Assembly (NCBI GenBank): GCA_002887195.1
Contig: PJAB01000075.1
Location: forward strand, 1-46,532
DNA length: 46,532 bases
Source of the DNA: Chrysochromulina parva
Taxonomy: Eukaryota; Haptophyta; Prymnesiales; Chrysochromulinaceae
Direction: 5' to 3'
The notes under the pieces were generated by a model. The model did not search any database, was not told the DNA's origin, and saw nothing but the letters and a program-made list of their open reading frames with translations. The position numbers and the translations under genes were made by a program. This document shows, piece after piece, positions 10,801 to 19,674 of the stretch (position 1 is its first letter; every line of letters starts with the position of its first letter).

Positions 10801-11985
10801 CACCCGTCGCCGTGCCAGCCGGTGCCGCCGGGGCATGGGGCCGAGCATCTGACACAATCTGGATGCACTCAAGCAATCTCACTCGATCATGGGCATTGGA
10901 CCGAGCATCTGGATGCAATCAAGCAACGACATGCAGTAGAGCGGCGGGCGGCCGCATACCGCGCAACCGCAGCTGAGGACGCATGGCGTGGCCATCTGGA
11001 GAACGCCGCCACCAAGCTGGCACTGCACGATGAGCGCCTCCTGACCGAGAAGGCGGCGGCGTTCTGGACGCAGGTGGGCAGCACACGCGAGAAGTTGTGC
11101 ACTGAGGTGGGCGCCGATTGGGCGCGAAAACGGCTCGTGGACGACGATCTCGTCGTGATCTCGACGATCTTACGAGATCTCGAGGGAGTGCCGAGACTCA
11201 AACGACTGCTGCTCAGCTGCAACGCGATCAGCGGCGAAGGCCTCACGACCCTCGCCGATGCGACGCGATTTGGGGCGCTGAGTCATCTCGAGTGGCTCTA
11301 CATCGACAACAATCAGGTCGATGACGCGGGGATGGTGGAGCTTGCGGGTGCGCTGGCGAGCGGCAGCCTTGCCCGGTTGGTCTTTCTGGATGCCAACCGC
11401 AACCACATCGGCGATCAGGGCGCAGCTGCATTAGCCGGTGCGATTGCCAAGGGCGCGTTGGCCAATCTGCAGACGCTCTACCTGCATTCGAATCGGATCG
11501 GAGACGCCGGAGCCGTCGCACTCGCTCAGTCGCTGTCCTCGGGTCGCGTTGGTGGCTTTGCGGCGGCGGCGATCGCGGGATCGAGTGCGATGGCAGAGAT
11601 CTGCGGAGGAGATCCGCGGGAGATCTGCGGAGATCCGCGGGAGATTTGCGGAGATGCGCCGCCGTTGATGGCCACGCTCGCGCCCGGCTGGGAGGCGCAC
11701 GAGGACGAAGAGACAGGCGCGCTCTACTTCTTCCGTGCCGAGACTGGAGAGACCTCATGGGAGATGCCTCGAGGTGTGGTGCTCGCCAAGCTCGAGAAGC
11801 TCTGGCTCTACAACAATCTGATGGGCTCTGCCGGTGTGGCTGCACTGACGGCGGCGGCAGACGCGGCGTTGCCCGCTCTCAAGTCGCTGGACTTGGTTGG
11901 CAACCAGGCCAAGCAGGTGGCGGAAAAGCACTTTGGGGGGTGGAGAGATCGAGGCCCGTATGCACACGGCGTGGATCAGTTGTGA
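7890..11985 (+). CDS. GTPase / coiled-coil / leucine-rich-repeat protein with nested WW domain
   Basis: Four phase-0 exons: 7890-9227, 9310-9858, 9965-10411 (9944 is an alternative start) and 10540-11985; about 1,260 residues. The order is: N-terminal coiled coil (about 1-110), a 7-copy HPNPE linker (8521-8667), a G domain, long helical regions, then LRRs of the ribonuclease-inhibitor type (units such as LQTLYLHSNRIGDAGAVAL). The G domain has P-loop GNTGAGKSAF (about 9071) and G3 DCPGF (about 9356). The usual NKxD base-specificity motif is replaced by ISKAP near 9588-9600. A WW domain (GWEAHEDEETGALYFF, then ETSWEMP) sits at about 11686-11768, between two LRR units. The architecture recalls immune-type G-domain/LRR receptors (GIMAP- or dynamin-like switch plus sensor), but that role is inference. 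Confidence 0.8.
8521..8672. repeat. 21-bp minisatellite, 7 copies (HPNPE)
   Basis: Units of 21 bp (tccatccaaatccggag plus four bases) start at 8521, 8542, 8563, 8584, 8605, 8626 and 8647; an eighth is diverged. They are in frame in the GTPase-LRR gene and encode I/V-HPNPE-S/A heptapeptides, probably an extended linker. Confidence 0.95.
9228..9309 (+). other. Intron 1 of the GTPase-LRR gene (82 nt)
   Basis: Donor gcctcag|gtgacg, acceptor gcctcag|gtggag, phase 0. The exon end plus donor (9210-9230) is repeated 19/21 at the acceptor (9292-9312), offset by exactly the intron length. Confidence 0.85.
9859..9964 (+). other. Intron 2 of the GTPase-LRR gene (106 nt, acceptor uncertain)
   Basis: Donor gacaag|gtaatt, phase 0. 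Acceptor cgtcgcag|gagagc is preferred; cactgaag|gccacc (exon from 9944) also keeps the frame and would add seven residues. It contains in-frame stops, so it must be removed. CACTGA occurs three times inside. Confidence 0.7.
10412..10539 (+). other. Intron 3 of the GTPase-LRR gene (128 nt) with 10-bp repeats
   Basis: Donor gccgag|gtgcgc, acceptor catcag|gtgcgc, phase 0. GGTGCGC occurs at both junctions (10411-10417 and 10539-10545), 128 bp apart. The middle (about 10440-10525) is a run of 10-bp units of the form ccactgagtg. Confidence 0.85.
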
Positions 11986-12215
11986 ACGCGCAGCCTATTA
12001 ATTTTGATTCGGATTGAGCGAGTATTAGCTACGATCTTGTACACTCACATGCGCTCATGTGAACAACAACTAGCCGAACTGGCAATCTTTTCGGTGTGCG
12101 GATTGTGTTTTCATTCCCTGACTGAAGGTACCGACCTCTATCTCAGTGACCGCACAGAATCACAGTGGAGACTCCCTCGCCACGTGTACGCTGCCTGTTG
12201 GCATGTTTTTCTTAC
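11986..12215. other. Short intergenic stretch
   Basis: Lower-GC sequence after the GTPase-LRR stop, likely 3' UTR. No coding feature was recognised. Confidence 0.4.
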
Positions 12216-12758
12216 TTACAGTGGAGACTCGATCGCAGCGGATTGTTGCAGTGCTTGGCGAAAGTCTCGCGGGCTCCAAGAGGAGCTCATCGCCCAGCGC
12301 TCCCTAGCCGGTGTTGTCGCCCGGGCTCTCTCGCGAGCTGCGGCTCGCTCGAGTCGTGCCTTTGCAGCCACGCTCGCCATCCTGGTGAAGCCGCCAGCGG
12401 GCTTTGCTGGACATTCGGAGCCACTAGTCGGATCTGCTGGGTCGGCTGCCCACTCGGACAGCCGGTCACTGCTTCCGTCAGTTGTTGTCTCCATCAGTTG
12501 TTGCTTCCGCGCACAAGACATTGTGCGGATGGAGGCCGTCGTGGACGTCGGAGACTCTATTGGGATCCACGATCCTGCATCCTGCTCGTAGACTTCTTGC
12601 TCGCGAATATCGTCACGGTACGTGCCCTTGTACCGAAATGCATGTGGTACGAAGACGTAGTCCGCATCAGCATCGGGCACGACAACACACAATCCTTCAG
12701 CCTCGAGGGACATCTTCAGGATTCGTCCAATGGCGGGTGCGCGTAGCAGGCTCGTCAC
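12216..12758 (-). CDS. Hypothetical protein (weak)
   Basis: Open frame of 180 codons; the first ATG is at 12713 (MSLEAEG), giving about 165 residues. The N-terminal half (VVVPDADADYVFVPHAF, then RYKGTYRDDI and EQEVYEQDAG) looks protein-like; the C-terminal half is Ala/Arg-rich and helical. I recognise no family. A plus-strand frame of similar length overlaps it (12004-12591). I prefer the minus frame for its residue mix, but either or neither could be real, and upstream exons may be missing. Confidence 0.3.
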   Translation of the reverse strand: MTSLLRAPAIGRILKMSLEAEGLCVVVPDADADYVFVPHAFRYKGTYRDDIREQEVYEQDAGSWIPIESPTSTTASIRTMSCARKQQLMETTTDGSSDRLSEWAADPADPTSGSECPAKPAGGFTRMASVAAKARLERAAARERARATTPARERWAMSSSWSPRDFRQALQQSAAIESPL

Positions 12759-12940
12759 TGGCTCGTCACGGGGATAACTTTCGAGGAAACGGGACGCGGG
12801 ATGTGGCGTGCTTTGAAGTGGCTTGGACTTTTTTGAATTGTTCTTTGATGTGACCGTCCTGACTTGACAAGAAACGAGAAATGTGTGGGAAAATAGAGAC
12901 GGCGGCCCTCGAATGCAGGATCGGGAATCTATTCTGCAGA

Positions 12941-14251
12941 ATGGCCAGCAAAGCGCCTGAACGCCACGCCACCGTCCTCCCCGAGATCTACCACGGCCTC
13001 ACGAACGACAGCCGCACGGATGCGGCCGACCTCACCGTCTCTTCGATCGACGCCGAGAAGGAGATGATCATCAACGGCGTGGTGTACGACGTGAGCGCGT
13101 TCGTCAAGCGCCACCCAGGTGGCAAGGTGATCACGTACCAGCTCGGCTCGGACGCGAGCGACGCGTACAACAACTTCCACCTGCGCTCCAAGAAGGCGGC
13201 CAAGATGCTCGCCTCACTGCCCTCGCGTCCCGTCGATGCTGACTACGAGAAAGATGCTCTCAGCAAGGACTTTGAGGAGCTCCGGCAGCAGCTGCTCCAG
13301 GAGGGGTACTTTGAGCCCAACCTCGCGCACGTGGCCTACCGCATCGGCGAGGTGATTGCCATGTACGCCGCGAGCCTCGTCCTCATCTGGGGCGGCCGTT
13401 GGTGGACGGGCATGCTCATGATGGGCATCGCGCAAGGCCGCTGCGGCTGGCTGCAGCACGAGGGCGGCCACTACTCGCTCACGGGCAACATCAAGATCGA
13501 CCGCCACCTGCAGATGATCATCTATGGCCTCGGCTGCGGCATGTCGGGCTGCTACTGGCGCAACCAGCACAACAAGCACCACACGACGCCGCAGAAGCTC
13601 GGTGCCGATCCCGACCTGCAGACACTGCCCCTCGTGGCTTTCCATAAGATCATCGGCGTCAAGGGCTCGAAGAAGTGGCTGATGCTGCAGGCGCCCCTCT
13701 TCTTCGGCGGCGTCATCACCACGCTGGTCGCCTTCGTCTGGCAGTTCGTCCAGCACCCGAATCACGCCCAGCGTGTGGGAAACTACCTCGAGCTCGTCTG
13801 GATGGCGCTGCGCTACGTGCTCTGGCACCAGGCCTTTGGCTACATGGGTCTGTCGCGCTCGGCGGGCTTGTACTTTGCGCACCTGGCCGTCGGCGCCACG
13901 TACATCTTCACCAACTTCGCCGTCTCGCACACGCATAAGGACGTGATCCCGAAGACGAAGCACATCTCGTGGACGCTGTACTCGGCCAACCACACGACCA
14001 ACTGCACGTCGAGCTGGTGGTGCAACTGGTGGATGGCGTACCTCAACTTCCAGATTGAGCACCACCTCTTCCCCGCGATGCCGCAGTACAACCACCCCAA
14101 GATTCAGCCGCGCGTCATGGCGCTCTTCGCCAAGCACGGCGTCGAGTACGACGTGCGCTCCTACTGGACGTGCCTCTACGTGACCTACATGAACCTATGG
14201 CGCGTGGGCAACTTCGACTACAAGGTGATCAAGGAGGCCAAGGTCGATTAG
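12941..14251 (+). CDS. Front-end fatty-acid desaturase, probably delta-5, cytochrome-b5 fusion
   Basis: Predicted ER membrane enzyme that inserts a double bond between an existing one and the carboxyl end of long-chain PUFA (EPA/DHA pathway), with electrons from its own cytochrome b5 domain. It has 436 residues from the ATG at 12941; an in-frame ATG at 12881 adds 20 residues unlike the family. Cytochrome b5 heme motif HPGG is at 58-61, with the second ligand probably H80 (NNFHLRS). The three His boxes are HEGGH (173-177), HNKHH (210-214) and QIEHH (371-375). The Gln in the third box is diagnostic of front-end desaturases. Hydrophobic segments flank the boxes. Length and boxes are complete and there is no intron. 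From memory it is closest to haptophyte delta-5 enzymes, but regiospecificity cannot be read from sequence alone. Confidence 0.93.
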   Translation: MASKAPERHATVLPEIYHGLTNDSRTDAADLTVSSIDAEKEMIINGVVYDVSAFVKRHPGGKVITYQLGSDASDAYNNFHLRSKKAAKMLASLPSRPVDADYEKDALSKDFEELRQQLLQEGYFEPNLAHVAYRIGEVIAMYAASLVLIWGGRWWTGMLMMGIAQGRCGWLQHEGGHYSLTGNIKIDRHLQMIIYGLGCGMSGCYWRNQHNKHHTTPQKLGADPDLQTLPLVAFHKIIGVKGSKKWLMLQAPLFFGGVITTLVAFVWQFVQHPNHAQRVGNYLELVWMALRYVLWHQAFGYMGLSRSAGLYFAHLAVGATYIFTNFAVSHTHKDVIPKTKHISWTLYSANHTTNCTSSWWCNWWMAYLNFQIEHHLFPAMPQYNHPKIQPRVMALFAKHGVEYDVRSYWTCLYVTYMNLWRVGNFDYKVIKEAKVD

Positions 14252-14715
14252 AGCCGCGGGGCCCCCCGAGAAGAGAGGAGGCGTGCGAGGGCGCATGGGG
14301 CACATCAAACGCGCTCACCGGGACTGGCCGCCCCTCTCCCTCATATCACGCGCGTGCCCGCGACTCGCGACTGACCCGCACGCGTTCTCAGCGCACAGCC
14401 GCACACCCCGACAGCCGGCAGCACAGTCTGATTCGCACCCACCTGAAATGTATCCATAAGTTGTAAGTTTTTATCGTATTCTCGGATTCCACACTGTCTC
14501 TATTTAAGACTCTATACACCGGTCGCGGACATCCCTCATCCGCGTACCCAATCAAATTACACTGACGTGACACCGACGCGGCACGCGGCGCGCACCCCCG
14601 TCGGCGTCGCCCGGGTCGAGTCACGTCGCGTACGGTCCCTCTCTCGACTGGGTCGAGCTGTCGAGAAGACTTCGACCGTGAGCGAACCGTCGCGGACCTA
14701 ATGCTATTCGTCTTC
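14252..14715. other. Intergenic between convergent genes
   Basis: 464 bp between the desaturase stop and the stop of the minus-strand transporter. It should hold both 3' UTRs. No gene, tRNA or clear terminator was seen; about 14455-14520 is noticeably more AT-rich. Confidence 0.5.
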
Positions 14716-16629
14716 CTATAACGTACTTCTATGCCGATATTCGCGCAGGAGCGAGCGCGACTGCGACATCGGCGTCGCGCCATTGAAGGCCTCGAGCTCC
14801 TCAGCGTGGTGCGCGTGGCCGCGGACCACCCTCACCACGGCTGTGGGCAGAGGCCAAGGCTTGGAAGTGCTTGGCTTCGGCAGCGGCGTGTGTGTGAGGC
14901 CGTAGCCATCGTCGTCGTGTAGGCTGCGGCCGCCGCGCCGGCCGCCGTGCCCTCTGCTGCTGCTGACTACCTCCCCCCTGCTGCTGCTGCTGCTGCAATA
15001 GTGCGCTATGAGATGGACCACGAGGCCGAGCCCGATGACGCCGAGCGCTGAGGCTACCTGGAATATGGGCGGCAAGCCGCCCTCCGATGCCGCTTGCAAT
15101 CCCGCCGAGCCAGCCGCCTCCGCACTCGGCCGTTCCGACGAGCTTTCCACAGACTCGGTCGCGATGATGGCCGCGTAAGCGATGGACACAGCGACCGGCA
15201 CGATGGTGAGCAGCACGGCGACGGGTAGTCCTCCTGGTATGAGGAATGGGCGCTCGACGTACGGTCTCTGCACGCGGAGTGCCACAAAGGACCACATGAA
15301 GAGGAGGATCGAAGGCACCGAGAGCAGCATCGAGAACTCGACCAGCAAGGTATACGGCATCCAGACCAGCACGGCCGCGCATGCAGCGTTCAGAAGGATG
15401 AAGAGGGGCGCGACGCCCGTCTGCGAGCTGGCGAGGGAGCGCAGCATGCGGCCGCCTGCGCTCATGTGCATCTCGCGATCCGCAGCCCACGCGTCCAGCG
15501 CATCGCCGTACCTGCAGTCCGACGCGACCATGCTCACTCAGATATGAGCAATCGTGTACAATCATTTGCAATCACGAAGCACTCGGATTCGACACGCGGC
15601 GCCGTACTGCGTGTTCACCAGAAAGAAGAGCGAGCGCTCTGCGGTGAGCACGGCGGCATTGTACAGCCCGACGAGGCACACCTGTCGCACACAGAGATCC
15701 GATCAGAGGCTATCAGTGGTCATCCGTGGTCATCCGTGGTCATCCGTGGTCATCATCGTCAGGTCATCATTGGTCATCAGTGGTCATCAGTGGCGTACGT
15801 TGGCGCCAAGCTGGAAGCCCCCGTCGAGCCACCGGCCGCCCAGTCGGCCAGCGAGCACGTTGAAGTAGCCTGCCGTGTAGTGCTCGAGCCGGTCGTCGGT
15901 CCCGAGCGCCACGGCCAGAGGCAGCGTGTTGAGCAGCAGCACTGTGGGGAAGAGGATGGCAATCGCGATGATGAAGGTGCGACGTGGATTCTCGAGCTCG
16001 CCGGCGAGTGTGCCCAGGGAGAAGAAGCCGCAGTAGAGCCAGAGCGTCCAGGAGACCAGCAGCGTCCAATCCACGTCGCCCTCGCTCACCACGCACCGCT
16101 CGAAGGTCGTGTTCGGCAGCCCGAGCGCTGTGAAGATCAACGTGGGCACGAGCGAGATGATGGCAAGGAGCGTGTTGAACTTGACCATCATGTCGGTGCC
16201 GTTCAGGTTGATGAGCGTGACGCCGAGCACGATCGCCACGGCGAACAGACTGCGCCCGGTGGCGCTCATCGGCATCATCGTATCGACGTAGTTGGCCACG
16301 AGCACCGGGTAGATGGCTGCATCAACCACGTAGATCACCCACACCCAGTAGGCGTGATGCGAGCCAATATTCTTGCCGCACGCCTCCTGCACCCACACGA
16401 CGTAGCCGCCGTCCTCGGGGAACGCGGTGCTCAGCTCCGCCACGATGAGCGCGATCGGCAGCGAGTAGACGAAGGGCACCACGCCCAGCAGGATGAACAC
16501 ATACAGAGGCGGACCGGCCATGAGCATGGACTCGTTGCCGTAGATGCCACCATGCACCCAGAAGAAGCCGACGACCACCATGCCGAGTACGCCAACCTTC
16601 TTGCCGTCGCCTCGCACTCCGCCCCCCAT
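14716..16629 (-). CDS. APC-superfamily amino acid/polyamine transporter (PUT/LAT-like)
   Basis: Three exons: 15799-16629, 15608-15681 and 14716-15511; about 566 residues. Start MGGGVRGDGKKVGVLG is followed by TM1 with a GGIYGNES segment. Further signature stretches are LSTAFPEDGGYVVWVQEA, LPNTTFERC and LAGELENPRRTF. These match plant and protist polyamine/amino-acid permeases of the PHS/LAT type (compare AELATAFPGNGGFVVW in that family). About 12 hydrophobic segments run through to about 14960, then comes a hydrophilic Ser/Arg/His-rich cytosolic tail. The short middle exon (VCLVGLYNAAVLTAERSLFF) joins smoothly on both sides and restores VNTQYGDALDAWAADREM. Substrate (polyamine or cationic amino acid) is inference. 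The gene is convergent with the desaturase. Confidence 0.85.
15512..15607 (-). other. Intron 2 of the APC transporter (96 nt)
   Basis: Sense donor aacacgca|gtacggcg, acceptor gactgcag|gtacggcg, phase 2. GTACGGCG is repeated at the two junctions exactly 96 bp apart (11/13 over the longer match). Removal is required because of an in-frame stop. Confidence 0.8.
15682..15798 (-). other. Intron 1 of the APC transporter (117 nt) with 10-bp repeats
   Basis: Sense donor gccaac|gtacgcc, acceptor gcgacag|gtgtgcc, phase 0. The interior is a run of 10-bp units, ccactgatga and ccacggatga (about 15711-15790), the same unit as in intron 1 of the TPR-JmjC gene. Confidence 0.8.
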
Positions 16630-16981
16630 TGCGCGAAAGGCGGTCCCTCGAAAGTGTGAATGGTCTCGTGTGCCCCTCTGTTAATACAATACTCTCCCCC
16701 CCGCCCCTATCTCTCCGGTCTGCAGTATAATTGCAGCATAGCCTCATTCGCGCATGATCCTCGTGCACGTCCTCGTGTCAGCTCACGGGAGGTGGCGGGA
16801 AGCTGCAAACGCGACGAGGCTCGAGCGGCCTTGCCATCATGTACAGGGAGTTGCAGCACCCGAAAACAGCCCCCCCCCTCTCTTCTCAACTCCCCTCCAT
16901 GCTCGCCCCTCAAGCCGCTCGTCACCTCGACATCATCATCGTCAAATCAACCAAAGGTCCACGTTTTCGTCGATCGTCGTT
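16630..16981. other. Intergenic, upstream of the APC transporter
   Basis: 352 bp between the transporter start and the stop of the next minus-strand gene. It contains pyrimidine-rich tracts (about 16690-16715 and 16866-16905) and a gcagtataattgcagc near-palindrome at about 16722-16737. No gene was seen. Confidence 0.4.
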
Positions 16982-18145
16982 CTACTTTGGCGGTTCGGTC
17001 GGCTTAGACGAAGCGGCGGCGGCCGTCGCGGCGGCAGCTACCGAGCGCTTCTTGATCGCGATTGCGTCATTCGCCGCACGCTCTGCCTCGAGCTTCAAGT
17101 CCTGCACACGGGATACCATGGCCTCGTGCCGCTTGGCAGCACGATCCAGGTCCGCCATCAGTGCTGCCGGTAGCAGCGCGTTCTCGTCCTCTTCACGGAT
17201 CAGGTCCGCCTTTTTCTCCAGCCGCTCACGAGCAATCGCCAAAGGTTCGAGCTTGACGACGGCCTCCTCGTACACCATGTGCTTGCGGCGGGCGTGCTCG
17301 ACAGCGCGCTCGAACTGGCGGACCTCCTCGCGTTCGTTCCGTGCACTCTGATCCTTCGCCATCTCCTCAGCTCGTTGTCGCAGGTATTCTTGCTTGCGCT
17401 TCTCGGCTCGTTCTTTCGCGGCGGCAGACTCCGCCTTGCGCTTTGCAACCTGCTTCTCTCTCTTCGCTTTGAAGGCGAGCGCCGCCTCCTCGATCTCAAG
17501 TCGCGCACGCTCCTTTGCCTCCTGGTCACCTTCGATTTTTTGCGATTTAGCGGCCGCCATGAGCCGCTGATGTTCTAGCCACTCCTCTTGCTGCTGTGCA
17601 AATGCACGACGCTTTGCCATAGCATCGCGCAGGGAAGCCCGGAGTTCTCGGTCGCGAAGCTCGAGAATCCGCTCGATTCGCTCCGCGTCGAGAGATTTGG
17701 CCACGGCTTCTTCGCGCCGCTGGCTCGCGCGGAGGGCTTCAAGTATCACAGCTCGTGAGCGCGCCGCCATTTCGCCAATGTCGTCTCTCCAAGGTGTCTT
17801 CGACGAGACCGTCGACGCGTGGCGTGGCGCCAAGGCTAGCCGCCTTTCATGACTGAGCAATGCTTCCTGCTCTGCCGTTGCCAGCGCGAGCGACTTTGCA
17901 TCGAGCTGTCGACGGGCTGAGAGCTTGCGTGCATGCGCGAGCGCCTCCTCCTTGATGCGGGTCTCTGTGGTGAGGACCAGTTGGTGTGCCGTCTTTTTTC
18001 TGGCACTTCTTTCCTCAGGCGTTGACGGAACATAGCTTGACGTACTCCAGAGAGGCGTTTGAGTTGCGTCAGGCCCAGCAGGCGTTCGTGGCGTTGGTGC
18101 TCGGGGCGGCGGTCCTGCAGGCGGCCTCGGCGTTGCGAGTTGCAT
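16982..18145 (-). CDS. Coiled-coil protein, function unknown
   Basis: Start ATG at 18145 (MQLATPRPPAG) gives 387 residues; the frame stays open upstream to 18298 but that part looks non-coding. A Pro-rich N-terminus (about 1-45) is followed by an almost continuous Arg/Lys/Glu/Ala-rich coiled coil (about 55-370), for example KRKAESAAAKERAEKRK, and a short Ala/Ser tail. No catalytic domain. The composition resembles cilia/flagella-associated or cytoskeletal coiled-coil proteins, which is a weak guess. Confidence 0.6.
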   Translation of the reverse strand: MQLATPRPPAGPPPRAPTPRTPAGPDATQTPLWSTSSYVPSTPEERSARKKTAHQLVLTTETRIKEEALAHARKLSARRQLDAKSLALATAEQEALLSHERRLALAPRHASTVSSKTPWRDDIGEMAARSRAVILEALRASQRREEAVAKSLDAERIERILELRDRELRASLRDAMAKRRAFAQQQEEWLEHQRLMAAAKSQKIEGDQEAKERARLEIEEAALAFKAKREKQVAKRKAESAAAKERAEKRKQEYLRQRAEEMAKDQSARNEREEVRQFERAVEHARRKHMVYEEAVVKLEPLAIARERLEKKADLIREEDENALLPAALMADLDRAAKRHEAMVSRVQDLKLEAERAANDAIAIKKRSVAAAATAAAASSKPTEPPK

Positions 18146-18858
18146 CTCGCGACGCGACGACGAGGTGCTTGCGAGGCGCGACGTCGCTGTTTCAGGGCAC
18201 GAGCGGAGGTGAAGCTGTTCAGTTCGATGAAAGTTTACCGTTCTGTACCGGTACGTACCGGTAAGTACCGGTAAAGTAACGCGGAAAGCGCGACTCAAAG
18301 AGGCAAGGGCCTCTGAGGGCCTCGCGCGCGCGCGCGCAGTTTCTGTAGTCTTTTTGCTACTAGTCTTACGTACCGATTCAGTACGTGCAGCCCGACGTGT
18401 AGTAGAGGTTCGAAAATAACATTGGGCATAATTTGGAATTCTGGTCTTAGCTCACGGAGTGGAAGGAGCAAGGTCCAAGGTGAAAGGTGTGTGCCAAAAT
18501 ACAGAATAGTCTCCATACAAGCATACATAGATTTAGAGAGCAAGAGCATGTAGAGGGCGAGAACCGAACGAGCGCGGCCGTAAGCTTATATGATCACGCT
18601 CTGTCACGAGCATGTGGGACGCAAGGATGTGCGTAGCGCGGGTACCACGCGGGGCTTTGTTCGCTTTTAGGGCGCTTTACCGCGTTCACGGACAGTCGTG
18701 GCGCTTCTAGCGCCTACTATACCGTATGTACGTGTCGCTGTCGTGTATACAATCATGTTTCATGTATAGTCGAGGCAACGGACGAAGATGCAGCGAGCAA
18801 GCACTTTCGAATTTGAGCCAGGCTGAGCCACATTACTCGAGTACATACCTCTCAGCAG
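18146..18858. other. Intergenic with short repeats
   Basis: About 710 bp. Next to the coiled-coil gene start lie three or four overlapping copies of taccggta (18246-18274, self-complementary), a CG dinucleotide run (18327-18338) and two gtacgt-type short palindromes around 18368-18385. No coding signal. Confidence 0.45.
18246..18274. repeat. taccggta palindromic repeat cluster
   Basis: The 8-bp palindrome taccggta (or taccggtac) recurs at about 18247, 18257 and 18267, a 10-bp spacing, about 100 bp upstream of the coiled-coil gene start. It could be a factor-binding cluster or a chance microrepeat. Confidence 0.6.
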
Positions 18859-19674
18859 CTACCAAAAGCCCACCATCATGGGGTCATCGTCATCCGGAGG
18901 CAGCTGTGGTGGTGGTGCCACCGCGAGTGACTCCATCGCTCGTCGCGCCTCCTCATCGTCTCGATGCGCCTGCACAGTCGCGGCGAGCCGCTCCTCCAAA
19001 GTTTTCCAGCAAGCAAAGAGAGGTCGTTCCGCGTGCAACTCCTCGGCGAGCGCGTCTACTGCTGCGGCCCCGCTGCACTCCGCCGCAACCTCAAATGCGG
19101 TCTCCACGCGCCTGACTACCTCCGCATGGACGGCGGCGGCGTCACTCGACCTCGCCTCCTCGCTCGCCTCGTAACGCGGCCTGTCGATGCCAAAAGGCCT
19201 GAGGCTCGGCTTCCACAGCCGCCCGCTCCGGGAATTGTCGAGCTCGAGCCCGGCGGGCCCAACGCCCGAGGCCAGACGCCATTTCGGCTTGCCGGCTTCG
19301 CCCTGCGGATGATGATTCAGGTACAACGGCGGCGGCTGTGACTCCTCAAAGCTGACCACAAAGCAAAGCGAGAGTGGTGTGAGACTGTCGCTGTCGCGTA
19401 CGTGCCGCTCAATGTATTCAAGAATCTGCATGCCCATCAAAAGCTCGACGCATGTGGGGCACCGAAGCATCGTCCAGCGCCTTGCTGCCCATTCAAGCTG
19501 CTTCTTCTCGTTGCGCTCATCGAGCTGCTTCTTGCCCTCGCGCCCGTTGTGCTGCGATGGCGCCATCACTCCGGTGACGACCACGAAATATGTGTCGCAT
19601 AGTGAGCAGCATACTATGAAGCCCTCCTCGTGCAGCACCATCCTGAGAGGAACACCAACCCGACGCCGTCGCAC
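18859..19674 (-). CDS. Hypothetical protein with two CxxC motifs
   Basis: The first ATG in this frame is at 19641 (MVLHEEGFIVCC), giving about 260 residues. CSLC near residue 12 and CPTC near residue 60 could form one zinc site. A charged linker, a Pro-rich middle, a helical region (EVVRRVETAFEVAAE) and an acidic Pro/Asp tail follow. The family is not recognised. The 5' end is doubtful: a protein-like stretch in another frame (19656-19736, PRSDDVRLRPYWLEKVL) lies directly upstream, suggesting a frameshift or a missed exon. Confidence 0.5.
   Translation of the reverse strand: MRRRRVGVPLRMVLHEEGFIVCCSLCDTYFVVVTGVMAPSQHNGREGKKQLDERNEKKQLEWAARRWTMLRCPTCVELLMGMQILEYIERHVRDSDSLTPLSLCFVVSFEESQPPPLYLNHHPQGEAGKPKWRLASGVGPAGLELDNSRSGRLWKPSLRPFGIDRPRYEASEEARSSDAAAVHAEVVRRVETAFEVAAECSGAAAVDALAEELHAERPLFACWKTLEERLAATVQAHRDDEEARRAMESLAVAPPPQLPPDDDDPMMVGFW

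Noticed and set aside
12004..12591. Plus-strand open frame of 195 codons
   Set aside because: Cys/Ser-rich with no recognisable pattern, overlaps a somewhat more protein-like minus frame, and starts inside the 3' region of the preceding gene.
13214..14137. Minus-strand open frame opposite the desaturase
   Set aside because: Arg/Val/Leu-rich shadow of a strongly conserved plus-strand gene.
15466..16659. Plus-strand frame of 397 codons opposite the APC transporter
   Set aside because: His/Glu/Arg-rich antisense of TM-helix coding sequence; the minus strand has a clear permease.
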